64,000 bases of DNA from IMG/VR virus record IMGVR_UViG_3300037808_001516, positions 79,906 through 143,905 of that record. One strand, given 5' to 3'. The translations under genes were made by a program, and so were the position numbers. Every line of letters starts with the position of its first letter. Position 1 is the stretch's first letter. The notes under the pieces are model-generated. The model was not told the origin of the DNA. It saw only the letters and a list, made by a program, of their open reading frames with translations, and did not search any database. This stretch comes from a virus. Shown here piece by piece: positions 8,650 through 17,563 of the stretch.

Positions 8650-8970
8650 ATGTCAGAAGAAAACAACAAAGAGCAAGAAAACGCGCCACAATCACAGGAG
8701 GTCGTAGAGATCGAATGGGAGGAAGTCAAGGAACTTGTCAGTGTCAGAGCAGCACTAAGCCAAACAGAGAACGAACTAGCACGGTTTATGCTACAGGCTG
8801 AGAGAAGAAAGAACATGCTGGTGGCAAAAGTAGAGCAACTCGAAGCTGGCCTCTATCAGTTGGGTTCAGAGCTTAGAAGTCAGAAAGAGATTGATGACTC
8901 ATTTACTTACGAGTTAAAATTACCATCCCAGATTGGGGAAAAGGGCTATTTTCTCCGGAAAGATTCATAA
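8650..8970 (+). CDS. Small coiled-coil protein of unknown function
   Basis: 106 residues; no family recognised. The first ~20 residues are Asn/Glu/Gln-rich, residues ~25-85 form a long amphipathic helix with heptad spacing (L-x-x-V-R-A-A-L-x-x-T-E-N-E-L, then V-E-Q-L-E-A-G-L), and the tail contains Y-E-L-K-L-P. An oligomeric structural or assembly factor would fit the neck/tail context. Good start: AAAGGA eight bases before ATG. Confidence 0.6.
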   Translation: MSEENNKEQENAPQSQEVVEIEWEEVKELVSVRAALSQTENELARFMLQAERRKNMLVAKVEQLEAGLYQLGSELRSQKEIDDSFTYELKLPSQIGEKGYFLRKDS

Positions 8971-9031
8971 ACACCACCACAGCAGACTACTTAGGTTATA
9001 ACCGCAAGTTCAACATAACAAGGAGAGAGCG

Positions 9032-9244
9032 ATGTATACAACTAGCGACATAGGCATAGCAGCTTATCTGCAACTAAGGAAGTTTAAGCTTACGGAGTGT
9101 AGGAGATTGGACTCTGGGAAGTTTCATTTTGTCTTTGAAGACCCTAATAATCAATGCTCGGTAATTGCACTTGAGTTTCTAGATTCTGACTTTTGCAGAT
9201 TTGATAACAACGTTAGAAACTTAAAGAAAATTCTCTTCTCTTAG
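9032..9244 (+). CDS. DUF5659-like small protein
   Basis: 70 residues with the layout of the small DUF5659 family: Y-T-T-S-D-I-G-I-A-A-Y-L at the start, a central F-x-F-V-F-E-D strand, and R-N-L-K-K-I-L at the end. The function of the family is unknown. ATG follows AAGGAGAG. The 61-base gap before it and 129-base gap after it isolate this gene; the latter holds the fibre-gene promoter. Family match made from memory of the motif only. Confidence 0.55.
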   Translation: MYTTSDIGIAAYLQLRKFKLTECRRLDSGKFHFVFEDPNNQCSVIALEFLDSDFCRFDNNVRNLKKILFS

Positions 9245-9256
9245 TGTAATCGGAAA

Positions 9257-9266
9257 CTATTTATAA
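9257..9266 (+). promoter_or_regulatory. Putative late promoter element, CTATTTATAA
   Basis: Late-type motif 117 bases ahead of the large fibre gene. The intervening leader is very AT-rich and contains a 14-base perfect palindrome TATTTTATAAAATA (9321-9334), making this the longest leader among the late-type units. Confidence 0.5.
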
Positions 9267-9373
9267 GCAGACGTTCGTTAGCTTCATTTAAATAACATTC
9301 CCTCATATTTAATACTCTTATATTTTATAAAATAATATTATTTTTTATATAACATATATAGGAGGAAAAATAT

Positions 9374-12300
9374 ATGGCTTATGAAATAAGTTCTTCCGTC
9401 GCAAACTCTACTTTCGCTATTCAGGGGGTGACCTCATCCGTTACAAACGGATTCGAGCAAGGCGGCAAGTTTAGCCCAGACGGAACGAAATTGGCTGTGG
9501 GCACATATCGCCATGGCGGAGCCGGATCAACGGACTATGGTATAGACATCTATACCTCAGCCTCATCTGGCGGATGGACTCGAACAGAATCCATCGACAC
9601 CGGAACCAGCGGCCCCGGGGCCCACATGGAGTGGTACTCAGCCACTAATATCTTTGCGATTGTTGGAAACAACATCAAAAACTTTCTCAGTGGCGCTTCT
9701 GGTTGGTCAGCCGGTCAGGTTAACGTTGCAACTGGTGGTGATCGTTACTTTGAATTCAACCCAAGTAAAACGATTCTCGCAACATGGAAAGGTACAGACC
9801 AAAACTGGAGGTCTATCTATTCAGGCTCAGGAAACTGGACTTCAACATCAGACCAGTCCGCAGGCAGCTATGGCGACCTGCAGAGTTTGGCTTGGATATC
9901 TGATGATGTTATCGCTTTAGGTTATCCAGAGAACTCATCCTACAGAGGTATCTTGTTGACTTACAAGACAACTAACGGTGGCTCTAGCTATAGCATGGCT
10001 GAATATCTGAATGGCGATTCAGTCCAGTTGCCAGGTATGGGTGCTGCTTTGTATTATCACACGTCGAGCAACGCTCTTCTCGTGGGAACACGCGCCGCTG
10101 CAGCTGACACTGAGAATGCTAAAAACAAGCTAATCTTGATCCAGTCAGGTTCTGAAGGTCACCTACCTGCGAGCTATACCTCTCACACGGTTATAGACTC
10201 TGGTAAAAGACCGATAGACGGCTTTCAGACTGCACCACAGTCTGGAAACGGTGATAGAGTGCTCATGGTTACCCATGATGACGGTGCTGACGATGCTGAC
10301 TTGTTAGCAATCGAATCCGGATCGGCCGGATGGAAAGTTACAGTAATCGATGATAACATTCAAGGCCCAAGTTCGGAAGGTAATATTGATATATCATCTC
10401 TCGGTGCTGTTGTTTCGAATGACATTGGAAACGGCTCCGGCCAGGCTACCTTTGTAGTCAGGCAGATGATATCTGCAGACCCAGCACTTGCATCTACTGT
10501 TGCATCGACTGTTGGCAGTTCCGGAGGAACCGTTAAGGCAGGTGGTACTAATTCATCCCCTGTAGGTCAGGTTGTAATACCGTCAAACGCGCTTGGCGGT
10601 AATGTGTCCGTCAGTGTTGATACCGCGCATGCGTCGTCGTCCGTCAAATTAGGCTTAAGAACGCTAGGAGAAGCTTCTAGTAATATAATTCGCCTAACGC
10701 CACATGGCACAAAGTTTAGTTCAGCAGTTACAGTTACGATTCGTTTGAAAGATGGAGCTTCAACCGACAACTTACAGTTGTTGAAAAGAAACAGTGAAAC
10801 CGGACAATGGTATGATACCGGAGTCAGCTTATCTGTTTCTTCAGGCACAGTATCTTTCACCACTACTAGCTTTAGTGATTATATAATAATAGGAGGACAA
10901 AAAGTGGCTAGAACAAAAATAAATAATATACAATTAGATAGATTAGAGAGGGCAAACTCGGTCTTAGCTTCGGCTTTGAACCTTACAGCTTCGGCAAACA
11001 CAGTTGCACTGGATGTGATTGATTCAGACAGATTTTTACTGCAATCAGCAAGTGGAGAATCTCAGATAGTCTCAGCATCGGCTATAGCAACATATATGGC
11101 AACAAAGGTACAGCCTACCCATATCCAAACAACGGATACGGACACAGCAGGGACATATAGAGTCACGTTTACAGACTCAACAGACACAGATACTACATCA
11201 CAAATCTTTACTGATGGTGATCTAGTTTTTAATGCAGGAACAAATGCTTTAAGCATGGCAATCCTGTCAGCATCATCAGATATCAGCGGCTCAGCTGCAC
11301 TTTTCGTAGGATCTAGTGCAACCGTTAATAATGGGCTCACAGTCACTGCTGGTGGCGCAACAGTTACAGCGGGCGGACTTACCGTCTCGGCTGGCGGAGC
11401 AAGCATAACAGGACCAGTAACTTCATCTGCAGCTGTAAGGACCGGTGCAGGCTTGATTACTGGTCAATCTATTTTGGACATTGGTACAGACAGTGATCCT
11501 GATGCACTAAGAGTTGGTTCAAGTAATGTTAATGTTTCATTGTCTCTTGAGTCGAGTGGTCCATCCTCCGGTGCATTTACTGTAGCCGGCGGCGTCGGTA
11601 TCGGCGACGACCTTTTCGTCGGTAATGAAATATCTGGTTCTGGTGATCTTAAAGCAGGAACCATCACCATGGCGGAATTCACTGTTGCTAGAAATGGTAA
11701 CACTGATATTGATGGTACCTTGAACGTTGAAGGTGTTCCAACTTTTCAAGCTGGTGCAGTCTTTTCGTCCGGTATTACAACCGCAGGTGCAATTGCAGGG
11801 GCAACAACAATCTCTGGTTCGAGCACAATCTCAGGCCATGCCTTGGATATCGAAACGGATGCAAACGTCGCAGGTGACCTTACTGTTGTTGGTGATCTTG
11901 TAATTCAGGGCGCCACAACAACGATTGAAACCACAAATCTTCTCGTGGAAGATAGCTTGATTGAGATCGCCCGCGGCAATGGCGGCTCTAGAGCATCCAA
12001 TGCAGGAGCTGGTCTCTTTATTTCTGGTACATTGGCTAACGATGTTTCACTTACTGTACAAGGCAGCGGCGGACGACTTAGAGTCAGCGGTTCCACCCCT
12101 GGTTTTGATACTGTGTTTGGCGGTTCTTACGCCATCAACGGAAGCTCGGTCCTCAACAACACAACACTTGGAAGCTCTGTTGTTAATTCAAGCTTGACTT
12201 CCCTCGGGACACAAGCAGAAGCGTTGAACATGGGCTCTCAGGGCATTACTGCTGCTGGCGCAATCGCTGGTGCATCAACTGTATCTGGTTCTGGTCTTGC

Positions 12301-13426
12301 ATCTGCAGGTGGCGGTCTCGCTGCCGGCTTTGGTAGCCAGTTCACCGTAAGCAACGCAGGCGCAGTTGTCGCGGCTAGTTTGAATAACAGCGCTGGTGGA
12401 ATCACCAACGCTGGATCGATCAACGGCGCAACTACTATTTCTGGCTCTGGCCAGTTATCTTTAGCAGTTGGGATTAGTGCTGCAAACGAAAACTTCACTG
12501 TAAGCAGTGCAGGCGCAGTTGTTGCTGCTAGTTTGAACAACAGCAACGGCGGCATTACCAACGCTGGTTCAATTGCTGGCGCAACTAGTGTTGACGGTTC
12601 AGGTGATCTTACCATGGGTACAATCACGATGACTGGCTTCGCTGTTGATGCAGACGGTGACACTGCTCTCAAGAGTCTTACTGTTGATGATGGATCGACA
12701 ATCGGTACAGACAGCGACTCAGACATGCTGACTCTTACCAATGGTTCTGACATCACCGTTGCTTCAGACCTTGATCTTGTTGTTAGCGAAGGTAAACTTA
12801 AGCTTGGCTCTACAGCAGTAACTTCTACTGCTGCAGAACTCAACTTGCTTGATGGTGTATCCGGTCTCGTCCAAGCTGACTTTACTAAGTTGGCAGCGGT
12901 TGACGCGACTGCTGCAGAACTCAACTTGCTTGACGCTTCTGCAGGATCCGATACGGCTCTTGCTTCTGGCGACGGTGTCATTTTTGGTGATGCATCAGAC
13001 AGCAACAACACTAAGAAGGCTACAATGCAAAACGTTGCAGACCTTTTGGGCGCTGGTGATGGCTTGCAGGTTAACGACTCAACCGCTGCAATCAGAATTG
13101 ATTATGTCAACGACATTTTCTCTTCAGCATCACACATGAACGCTGGATTGTCATACGATATGATAACAGCATCTTTAAGTGCAACACCATTATCATCATC
13201 ATTGCAGGTTTACCTCAATGGTATGCTTCAGGTTGTTTCTGGAGCTGTCGACATCAGTGGCTCTTCTTCAGGTGTATATACTCCTGTTTCTGCTTTTGAC
13301 TATAAGCTTTCCGACGGATCAAGTGAATTTGGTCTTGGAAATGCTATGGACACAGCTACTAAAGTTATCTTCGCAGAGCCAATTGACAATGATGACGTAG
13401 TACAAATCAAGTACATCAAAAAATAA
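9374..13426 (+). CDS. Large fibre-like virion protein: propeller-like head, ZU5-like domain, repeat shaft
   Basis: 1350 residues. Residues ~1-370 show repeated W/G strands with F-S-P-D-G-T-K-L-A-V-G, as in PD40/WD40-type propellers. Residues ~377-505 look like a ZU5 domain: G-G-x-V, V-V-I-P-S-N-A-L, L-T-P-H-G-T-K-F-S-S-A-V-T-V-T. From ~510 a Ser/Gly/Ala/Thr-rich shaft follows, with a duplicated 51-residue unit and two T-A-A-E-L-N-L-L-D units (a motif common in phage virion fibres), and a compact C-terminus ending V-V-Q-I-K-Y-I-K-K. An AGGAGG plus in-frame GTG at 10904 (residue 511) exactly at the ZU5-shaft junction suggests fusion of two genes or a second product. Likely tail or head fibre; receptor binding is inferred. 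Confidence 0.7.
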   Translation: MAYEISSSVANSTFAIQGVTSSVTNGFEQGGKFSPDGTKLAVGTYRHGGAGSTDYGIDIYTSASSGGWTRTESIDTGTSGPGAHMEWYSATNIFAIVGNNIKNFLSGASGWSAGQVNVATGGDRYFEFNPSKTILATWKGTDQNWRSIYSGSGNWTSTSDQSAGSYGDLQSLAWISDDVIALGYPENSSYRGILLTYKTTNGGSSYSMAEYLNGDSVQLPGMGAALYYHTSSNALLVGTRAAAADTENAKNKLILIQSGSEGHLPASYTSHTVIDSGKRPIDGFQTAPQSGNGDRVLMVTHDDGADDADLLAIESGSAGWKVTVIDDNIQGPSSEGNIDISSLGAVVSNDIGNGSGQATFVVRQMISADPALASTVASTVGSSGGTVKAGGTNSSPVGQVVIPSNALGGNVSVSVDTAHASSSVKLGLRTLGEASSNIIRLTPHGTKFSSAVTVTIRLKDGASTDNLQLLKRNSETGQWYDTGVSLSVSSGTVSFTTTSFSDYIIIGGQKVARTKINNIQLDRLERANSVLASALNLTASANTVALDVIDSDRFLLQSASGESQIVSASAIATYMATKVQPTHIQTTDTDTAGTYRVTFTDSTDTDTTSQIFTDGDLVFNAGTNALSMAILSASSDISGSAALFVGSSATVNNGLTVTAGGATVTAGGLTVSAGGASITGPVTSSAAVRTGAGLITGQSILDIGTDSDPDALRVGSSNVNVSLSLESSGPSSGAFTVAGGVGIGDDLFVGNEISGSGDLKAGTITMAEFTVARNGNTDIDGTLNVEGVPTFQAGAVFSSGITTAGAIAGATTISGSSTISGHALDIETDANVAGDLTVVGDLVIQGATTTIETTNLLVEDSLIEIARGNGGSRASNAGAGLFISGTLANDVSLTVQGSGGRLRVSGSTPGFDTVFGGSYAINGSSVLNNTTLGSSVVNSSLTSLGTQAEALNMGSQGITAAGAIAGASTVSGSGLASAGGGLAAGFGSQFTVSNAGAVVAASLNNSAGGITNAGSINGATTISGSGQLSLAVGISAANENFTVSSAGAVVAASLNNSNGGITNAGSIAGATSVDGSGDLTMGTITMTGFAVDADGDTALKSLTVDDGSTIGTDSDSDMLTLTNGSDITVASDLDLVVSEGKLKLGSTAVTSTAAELNLLDGVSGLVQADFTKLAAVDATAAELNLLDASAGSDTALASGDGVIFGDASDSNNTKKATMQNVADLLGAGDGLQVNDSTAAIRIDYVNDIFSSASHMNAGLSYDMITASLSATPLSSSLQVYLNGMLQVVSGAVDISGSSSGVYTPVSAFDYKLSDGSSEFGLGNAMDTATKVIFAEPIDNDDVVQIKYIKK
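10891..10906 (+). promoter_or_regulatory. Internal Shine-Dalgarno and in-frame GTG within the fibre gene
   Basis: AGGAGG (10891-10896), seven bases, then GTG (10904-10906) in the fibre reading frame, at the border between the ZU5-like domain and the shaft. The surrounding bases ATAGGAGGACAAAAAGTGG resemble the gene's own start region ATAGGAGGAAAAATATATGG. It would give an 840-residue C-terminal product starting M-A-R-T-K-I-N-N. Confidence 0.5.
12341..12600 (+). repeat. Tandem 153-bp repeat in fibre shaft (about 1.7 copies)
   Basis: Two successive units start at 12341 (TTCACCGTAAGCAACGCAGG) and 12494 (TTCACTGTAAGCAGTGCAGG); the period is 153 bp or 51 codons. Most differences are silent, so the duplication has been kept at protein level. 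Units of this type usually build trimeric fibre shafts. Confidence 0.85.
12827..12933 (+). repeat. Two identical 26-base copies encoding T-A-A-E-L-N-L-L-D
   Basis: The 26-base sequence that begins ACTGCTGCAGAACTC occurs at 12827-12852 and 12908-12933, period 81 bp (27 codons). The encoded motif recurs in fibre proteins of many marine phages. Being identical at DNA level, these could recombine to change shaft length. Confidence 0.85.
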
Positions 13427-13450
13427 TTGATCCCACCATAATTCCCACCT

Positions 13451-13482
13451 AAGCCCGCCTTTTTGGCGGGCTTTTCTTTTTC
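13451..13482 (+). terminator. Factor-independent terminator after the fibre gene
   Basis: Stem AAGCCCGCC / GGCGGGCTT (9 bp) with a five-T loop, followed by TTCTTTTTC. It ends the fibre transcript; the sheath gene's late-type element starts 26 bases further on. Confidence 0.92.
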
Positions 13483-13507
13483 TTATTTCCTTTGCGCAAA
13501 GGAAAAA

Positions 13508-13519
13508 CTATTTATTAAG
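13508..13519 (+). promoter_or_regulatory. Putative late promoter element, CTATTTATTAAG
   Basis: Late-type motif between the fibre terminator and the sheath gene (ATG 52 bases from its first base). Its 12 bases are identical to the copy at 1498 ahead of the scaffold gene, including the trailing TAAG. Confidence 0.6.
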
Positions 13520-13559
13520 TAAAATAACATTTATCTTGATCCGCAAAGGAGATATTAAC

Positions 13560-16500
13560 ATGGCATCTAGAAAGTTTAGATTCGTTTCACCAGGAGTATT
13601 CCTCAAAGAAATAGACAATTCACAACTCCCAAGGACACCCGAAGGTGTCGGACCAGTGATTATCGGTAGAACCCGAAAAGGCCCATCAATGAAGCCTTAT
13701 AAAGTTCGTTCATTAGAAGAGTTTGAAAGGGTATTTGGCAAGCCAATGCCCGGAAACCAGGGAGAAGACCCTTGGAGAGATGGTACCGGCCTTTTAGCTG
13801 AATCTTACTTGCCGTATGCTGCAAGGGCTTATTTGTCCGCAGATATTGATTCACCAGTTACAGTAATAAGACTTGCTGGTGTCGCCGGCGACGATGCCGC
13901 TGCCGACGGAGCAGGCGAGCCAGGCTGGGAAGCATCAAACGCTTGGGGCTTATTTGTAATGCCCAAAGATTTCAGCGCATCCGCCGCTGATCTAGAATTA
14001 GCTGCAATATTTTACGGAGCAACAGACTCGACGGCCTCCGATTTTGGAATAAAAACAAAGGGTATACACGCTTCTGGTGGAGCAGGCACAGCCGGAGGAA
14101 GTGATATATTAACAGTAAACAATACAGGAACTCAGCTTGGAACCGACGGTCGTTTCACGGTTCAGCTTTCAGCTTCATCCGGAACAAGAGAGATTTCATT
14201 TGCATTCGAAGATATAAGAAAAGATTTTAACACAAACCCAGTAATGACGAATACAACAATCTCTTCTGTCGCATCCGGCACCCTAGCAGAACATTATTGG
14301 CTGGGTGAGACTTTTGAAGAAAACTACAGAAAAGTTTCATCATCAGCCGGCCAGAATGGGTTGGTCGCGGTAGCGATGCAGTTAACAGATCTGATGGACG
14401 ATTTTAAGAGCTTGGAGCACGGCCTAACCGAGGCTAGAAGTGGCTGGGTTTTTGGAAACGATACCTCTGGGAACCCCTCTGCCTTTTCGGAAGCTAATCA
14501 GCAGAAGCTTTTTAGAATTATTTCAATCCAGGAAGGTTTTGAAGCAAGTAGGGACTTGTTGATTGGGATTGAGGATATCCGACCAGCACGCCCGGGTGCA
14601 TTTGAGCGCTTTGGCACGTTCTCTGTAGTAGTGAAAAGAATAACTCCGTCAAATGTTGTGGAAATAGAAAGATTTGATGGATTAAATCTAAATCCAGAGT
14701 CAGCCAACTTCATCGCAAGACGAATTGGGGATGTTTATATGGAATGGGACTCTGTACAGAAGAGAAACAAGATGTACGGAAGCAATTTGAATATTTCAGA
14801 ATTTATCAGAGTTGAAATGAACTCTGAAATAGAGGTCCAGGGTGGCCCTATAAATGTTGAAACAGTGCCGTTTGGTTTTTATGGCCCAATCGTCCCTAAA
14901 ACTGAAGCAAAGGCAGTGGCGGGCACAGGTGGCGTAGCTTCCGTGGGTAGCTTCAAGGCCCTAGATGCATTTAACGCTACTGGAGCAAATGGCCGCACAT
15001 TTAGAATTAAAACAGTGGCCAATACAACTGGGTTAGTGTTCGAACTCAAATCAGATCTGACTTCCGCAGCCGCGGCATCATCAAATGCTGCAGGTCAGGA
15101 CAATGAAGCGGCACCAAAGGTTGGAACCAACGGAATTAGTGCAGGTGATAACGCGGCATTTGCAGCTGCAGTAAAGGCAGCAATTGAAGGGTCAACATTA
15201 GCGTCAGATTTAACGGTATCCGCGGTTGTTGCAGACGGCTCCGACTCTGTGATAACGATAACACAAAAAACCTTAGGTGCTGTAACTACTGCAGCACATG
15301 AGACCGCAGCCGATGGGAATCACTTTACGATCACAGAAACAAACGCCGGAAATAACCCGGAGTTTCTTGTCTCGCCAGGCTTTTCGACTTGGGCAACGGC
15401 CGAAGTTTCATTATCTGGAGCGGTAGCTGATTCATCTGATATAAGTCTTAAGTGGCCACCAGCACCGCTTGTTGCAACTGGGTCAAAAGAACCAGGTCAA
15501 TCAGCAGGGTATATGTTTGGTGTTACTCCATTCAAACAAACTTACACCGGTGGAGCAGGAACTCCAACAAGAGAGATTAATAAGGGCTATGTTGACTTTG
15601 TTAGAATAATGTCCGATTACGGAACCTTAATAGCAGATCAGACGTCAGGAATCGACGGCACCAACGGCGAAGCACCTTATAAGTTTACATTGGATGAAGT
15701 TATTATTACACCTAAGACTGGAGTCACACACGCAAATCTAACAGGCCCAGGTGAAGTGAAGTCTGCAGTGTACACTACAGGATCACGTACTGCATCCGCC
15801 GCCGGCGGTATAGCCGCCTCGTGGACTCAGCACGTCGATAAATCAGGCTCATGTGATATTAGAACTTTACTTGATATTGTTGGCGGCTTTAATATGCCAC
15901 TCGCCGGCGGCTCCGATGGTGTTAACATTATAGAAGCAGATCCATTTAATATGGGAGTTGTAGACGCCGACGCGACAACTGCAACATCTTATGCTTTCGC
16001 ATCCATAGACAGAGCGATTGAGATGATAAGGGACCCAGAACTGATAGAACATAACCTCGCTGCAATGCCTGGTGTCACAAACACCACATTGACAACAAAG
16101 CTTGTCAGAACATGTGAATCAAGGGCAGACTCTCTGGCAATCATCGATTTACCAGATGTTTATGTACCTCCATTTCAGGCAAAGTGTTCAACTTTCAAAC
16201 AAAGAGTAGATGGTACGACACCAGAACTCTCAGCGAAGAATTTAGTGTCGCGACAGCTCAACTCTTCTTATGGGGCAACTTATTACCCATGGGTTAAAAT
16301 TAAAGATGAAGTCTTCAACAGGGACGTCTGGGCACCCCCTTCAGTGGTTGCACTCGGCGTCATGGCATACACAGAAGAGCGCGACGATGTCTGGTTTGCT
16401 CCTGCAGGCTTTAACAGGGGTGGGCTGAATACCGGCAACGCTGGCTTACCAGTGCTTCAGGCTTCTGAACAACTATTGGCAAAGGACAGAGATACACTAT

Positions 16501-16910
16501 ATGCAGCAAACATTAATCCAGTTGCACAATTCGTATCAGAAGGCTTGGTCATATTCGGACAAAAGACACTTCAAAGCACACCTTCTGCGCTTGATAGAAT
16601 AAACGTCAGAAGACTGTTAATCTTTGTAAAGAAGGAAGTTTCTAGAATTTCTAACGGTCTTCTTTTCGAACAAAACGTACAGGCTACGTGGTCAAGATTT
16701 ACAAACCAGGTAGTACCTTTCCTTAACCGTGTAAAGACACGATTTGGATTGTCAGATTTCAAGGTTATCTTGGATGAGACAACAACAACACCCGATCTTA
16801 TTGATAGAAATATCATGTATGCCAAAGTTTTATTAAAGCCGGCAAGATCAATTGAGTTTATTGCAGTAGATTTTGTAATAACAAACACAGGAGCTTCTTT
16901 CGACGATTAG
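13560..16910 (+). CDS. 18: Contractile tail sheath protein, gp18-like, enlarged
   Basis: 1116 residues from the ATG at 13560 (GCAAAGGAG upstream; an in-frame ATT at 13536 lacks any ribosome site). The N-terminus F-V-S-P-G-V-F-L-K-E-I-D-N-S and the fold-defining P-V-I-I-G-R-T-R-K-G-P are typical sheath sequence. The last ~250 residues (P-A-G-F-N-R-G, then A-N-I-N-P-V-A-Q-F, G-Q-K-T-L-Q, R-I-N-V-R-R-L-L-I-F-V-K-K) match the conserved polymerisation and contraction domain. T4 gp18 has 659 residues; the extra length is partly an Ala/Ser/Thr-rich insertion at ~445-640, likely exposed on the sheath surface. The tube gene follows, as in T4. Confidence 0.95.
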   Translation: MASRKFRFVSPGVFLKEIDNSQLPRTPEGVGPVIIGRTRKGPSMKPYKVRSLEEFERVFGKPMPGNQGEDPWRDGTGLLAESYLPYAARAYLSADIDSPVTVIRLAGVAGDDAAADGAGEPGWEASNAWGLFVMPKDFSASAADLELAAIFYGATDSTASDFGIKTKGIHASGGAGTAGGSDILTVNNTGTQLGTDGRFTVQLSASSGTREISFAFEDIRKDFNTNPVMTNTTISSVASGTLAEHYWLGETFEENYRKVSSSAGQNGLVAVAMQLTDLMDDFKSLEHGLTEARSGWVFGNDTSGNPSAFSEANQQKLFRIISIQEGFEASRDLLIGIEDIRPARPGAFERFGTFSVVVKRITPSNVVEIERFDGLNLNPESANFIARRIGDVYMEWDSVQKRNKMYGSNLNISEFIRVEMNSEIEVQGGPINVETVPFGFYGPIVPKTEAKAVAGTGGVASVGSFKALDAFNATGANGRTFRIKTVANTTGLVFELKSDLTSAAAASSNAAGQDNEAAPKVGTNGISAGDNAAFAAAVKAAIEGSTLASDLTVSAVVADGSDSVITITQKTLGAVTTAAHETAADGNHFTITETNAGNNPEFLVSPGFSTWATAEVSLSGAVADSSDISLKWPPAPLVATGSKEPGQSAGYMFGVTPFKQTYTGGAGTPTREINKGYVDFVRIMSDYGTLIADQTSGIDGTNGEAPYKFTLDEVIITPKTGVTHANLTGPGEVKSAVYTTGSRTASAAGGIAASWTQHVDKSGSCDIRTLLDIVGGFNMPLAGGSDGVNIIEADPFNMGVVDADATTATSYAFASIDRAIEMIRDPELIEHNLAAMPGVTNTTLTTKLVRTCESRADSLAIIDLPDVYVPPFQAKCSTFKQRVDGTTPELSAKNLVSRQLNSSYGATYYPWVKIKDEVFNRDVWAPPSVVALGVMAYTEERDDVWFAPAGFNRGGLNTGNAGLPVLQASEQLLAKDRDTLYAANINPVAQFVSEGLVIFGQKTLQSTPSALDRINVRRLLIFVKKEVSRISNGLLFEQNVQATWSRFTNQVVPFLNRVKTRFGLSDFKVILDETTTTPDLIDRNIMYAKVLLKPARSIEFIAVDFVITNTGASFDD

Positions 16911-16928
16911 GAAAAAGTTTCTTTAACA

Positions 16929-16938
16929 CTATTTAATT
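16929..16938 (+). promoter_or_regulatory. Putative late promoter element, CTATTTAATT
   Basis: Late-type motif (slightly divergent after CTATTTA) in the 44-base gap between sheath and tube genes, 26 bases before the tube ATG. The short leader would contain just the TTTAGGAG ribosome site. Confidence 0.42.
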
Positions 16939-16954
16939 TAGGAGATTTTATAAC

Positions 16955-17545
16955 ATGGCAAATAACTTTTGGAATATAGCGAGCGTCGAGCCAAAGCGTT
17001 CATTTAAGTTTTTACTTTACTTTAACGGGATGCCGCAGTTTGTAGCGAAATCTGTAACAAAACCAAACTTTCAGATTACCACAACACCGCATAATTTTTT
17101 GCAGCACCAATTTAATTTTCCAGGAAAAGTTACTTGGCAGCCAATAAATATTACTATTGTTGATCCGATACAGCCAGATTCTGCACAGAGCTTATACAAC
17201 ATTATAAAGAACGCAGGATATGTCACGCCGCCAAACGTCGCATCAGATGGTGATTCTGGAAAGAGAACACTTAGCAAGGAGGGTATGGTAAGCCAGCTTG
17301 GAAACAGAATTCAAATAGATCAGATAGGTCCCGGAGGCGCACAAGATGTTAAAGAACGTTGGCATCTTAACAACCCCTTGATTACTTCTGTAACTTTTGG
17401 TGATCTAAGTTATGAGAATGACTCAATTTTAAACATTACGATAGGTATAACCTACGATTGGGCAGATCTCAACGACGGCGGCCTACCAGTAAACCCAACA
17501 CCGTGGGCTTCATCCACAGCAGTGGGCGGCAGTACACTTACATAA
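16955..17545 (+). CDS. 19: Tail tube protein, gp19-like
   Basis: 196 residues. Polymerises into the rigid inner tube through which DNA passes. The start (N-N-F-W-N-I-A-S-V-E-P-K-R-S-F-K-F-L-L-Y-F) and the segment F-N-F-P-G-K-V-T-W-Q-P-I-N-I-T-I-V-D-P fit gp19-type tube proteins, as do its size (T4: 163) and its place directly after the sheath. A TTTAGGAG ribosome site lies 11 bases before the ATG. Confidence 0.93.
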   Translation: MANNFWNIASVEPKRSFKFLLYFNGMPQFVAKSVTKPNFQITTTPHNFLQHQFNFPGKVTWQPINITIVDPIQPDSAQSLYNIIKNAGYVTPPNVASDGDSGKRTLSKEGMVSQLGNRIQIDQIGPGGAQDVKERWHLNNPLITSVTFGDLSYENDSILNITIGITYDWADLNDGGLPVNPTPWASSTAVGGSTLT

Positions 17546-17563
17546 TAAAGAAAGAGAGGCGTT

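Noticed and set aside
9321-9334. TATTTTATAAAATA palindrome as an operator or origin
   Set aside because: Lies in a very AT-rich leader where such palindromes arise easily; no second copy or other origin feature seen.
12341-12933. Repeats that could be mistaken for a CRISPR-like array
   Set aside because: In-frame, uneven spacing, protein-level fibre repeats; no spacers.
12238-13011. 257-codon open frame on the minus strand
   Set aside because: Shadow of the repeat-rich fibre gene; composition mirrors its Ser/Ala/Thr codons and no ribosome site is present.
13536-13559. Earlier in-frame start for the sheath gene
   Set aside because: Non-ATG start without ribosome site; the ATG at 13560 has AAAGGAG and matches the conserved sheath N-terminus.
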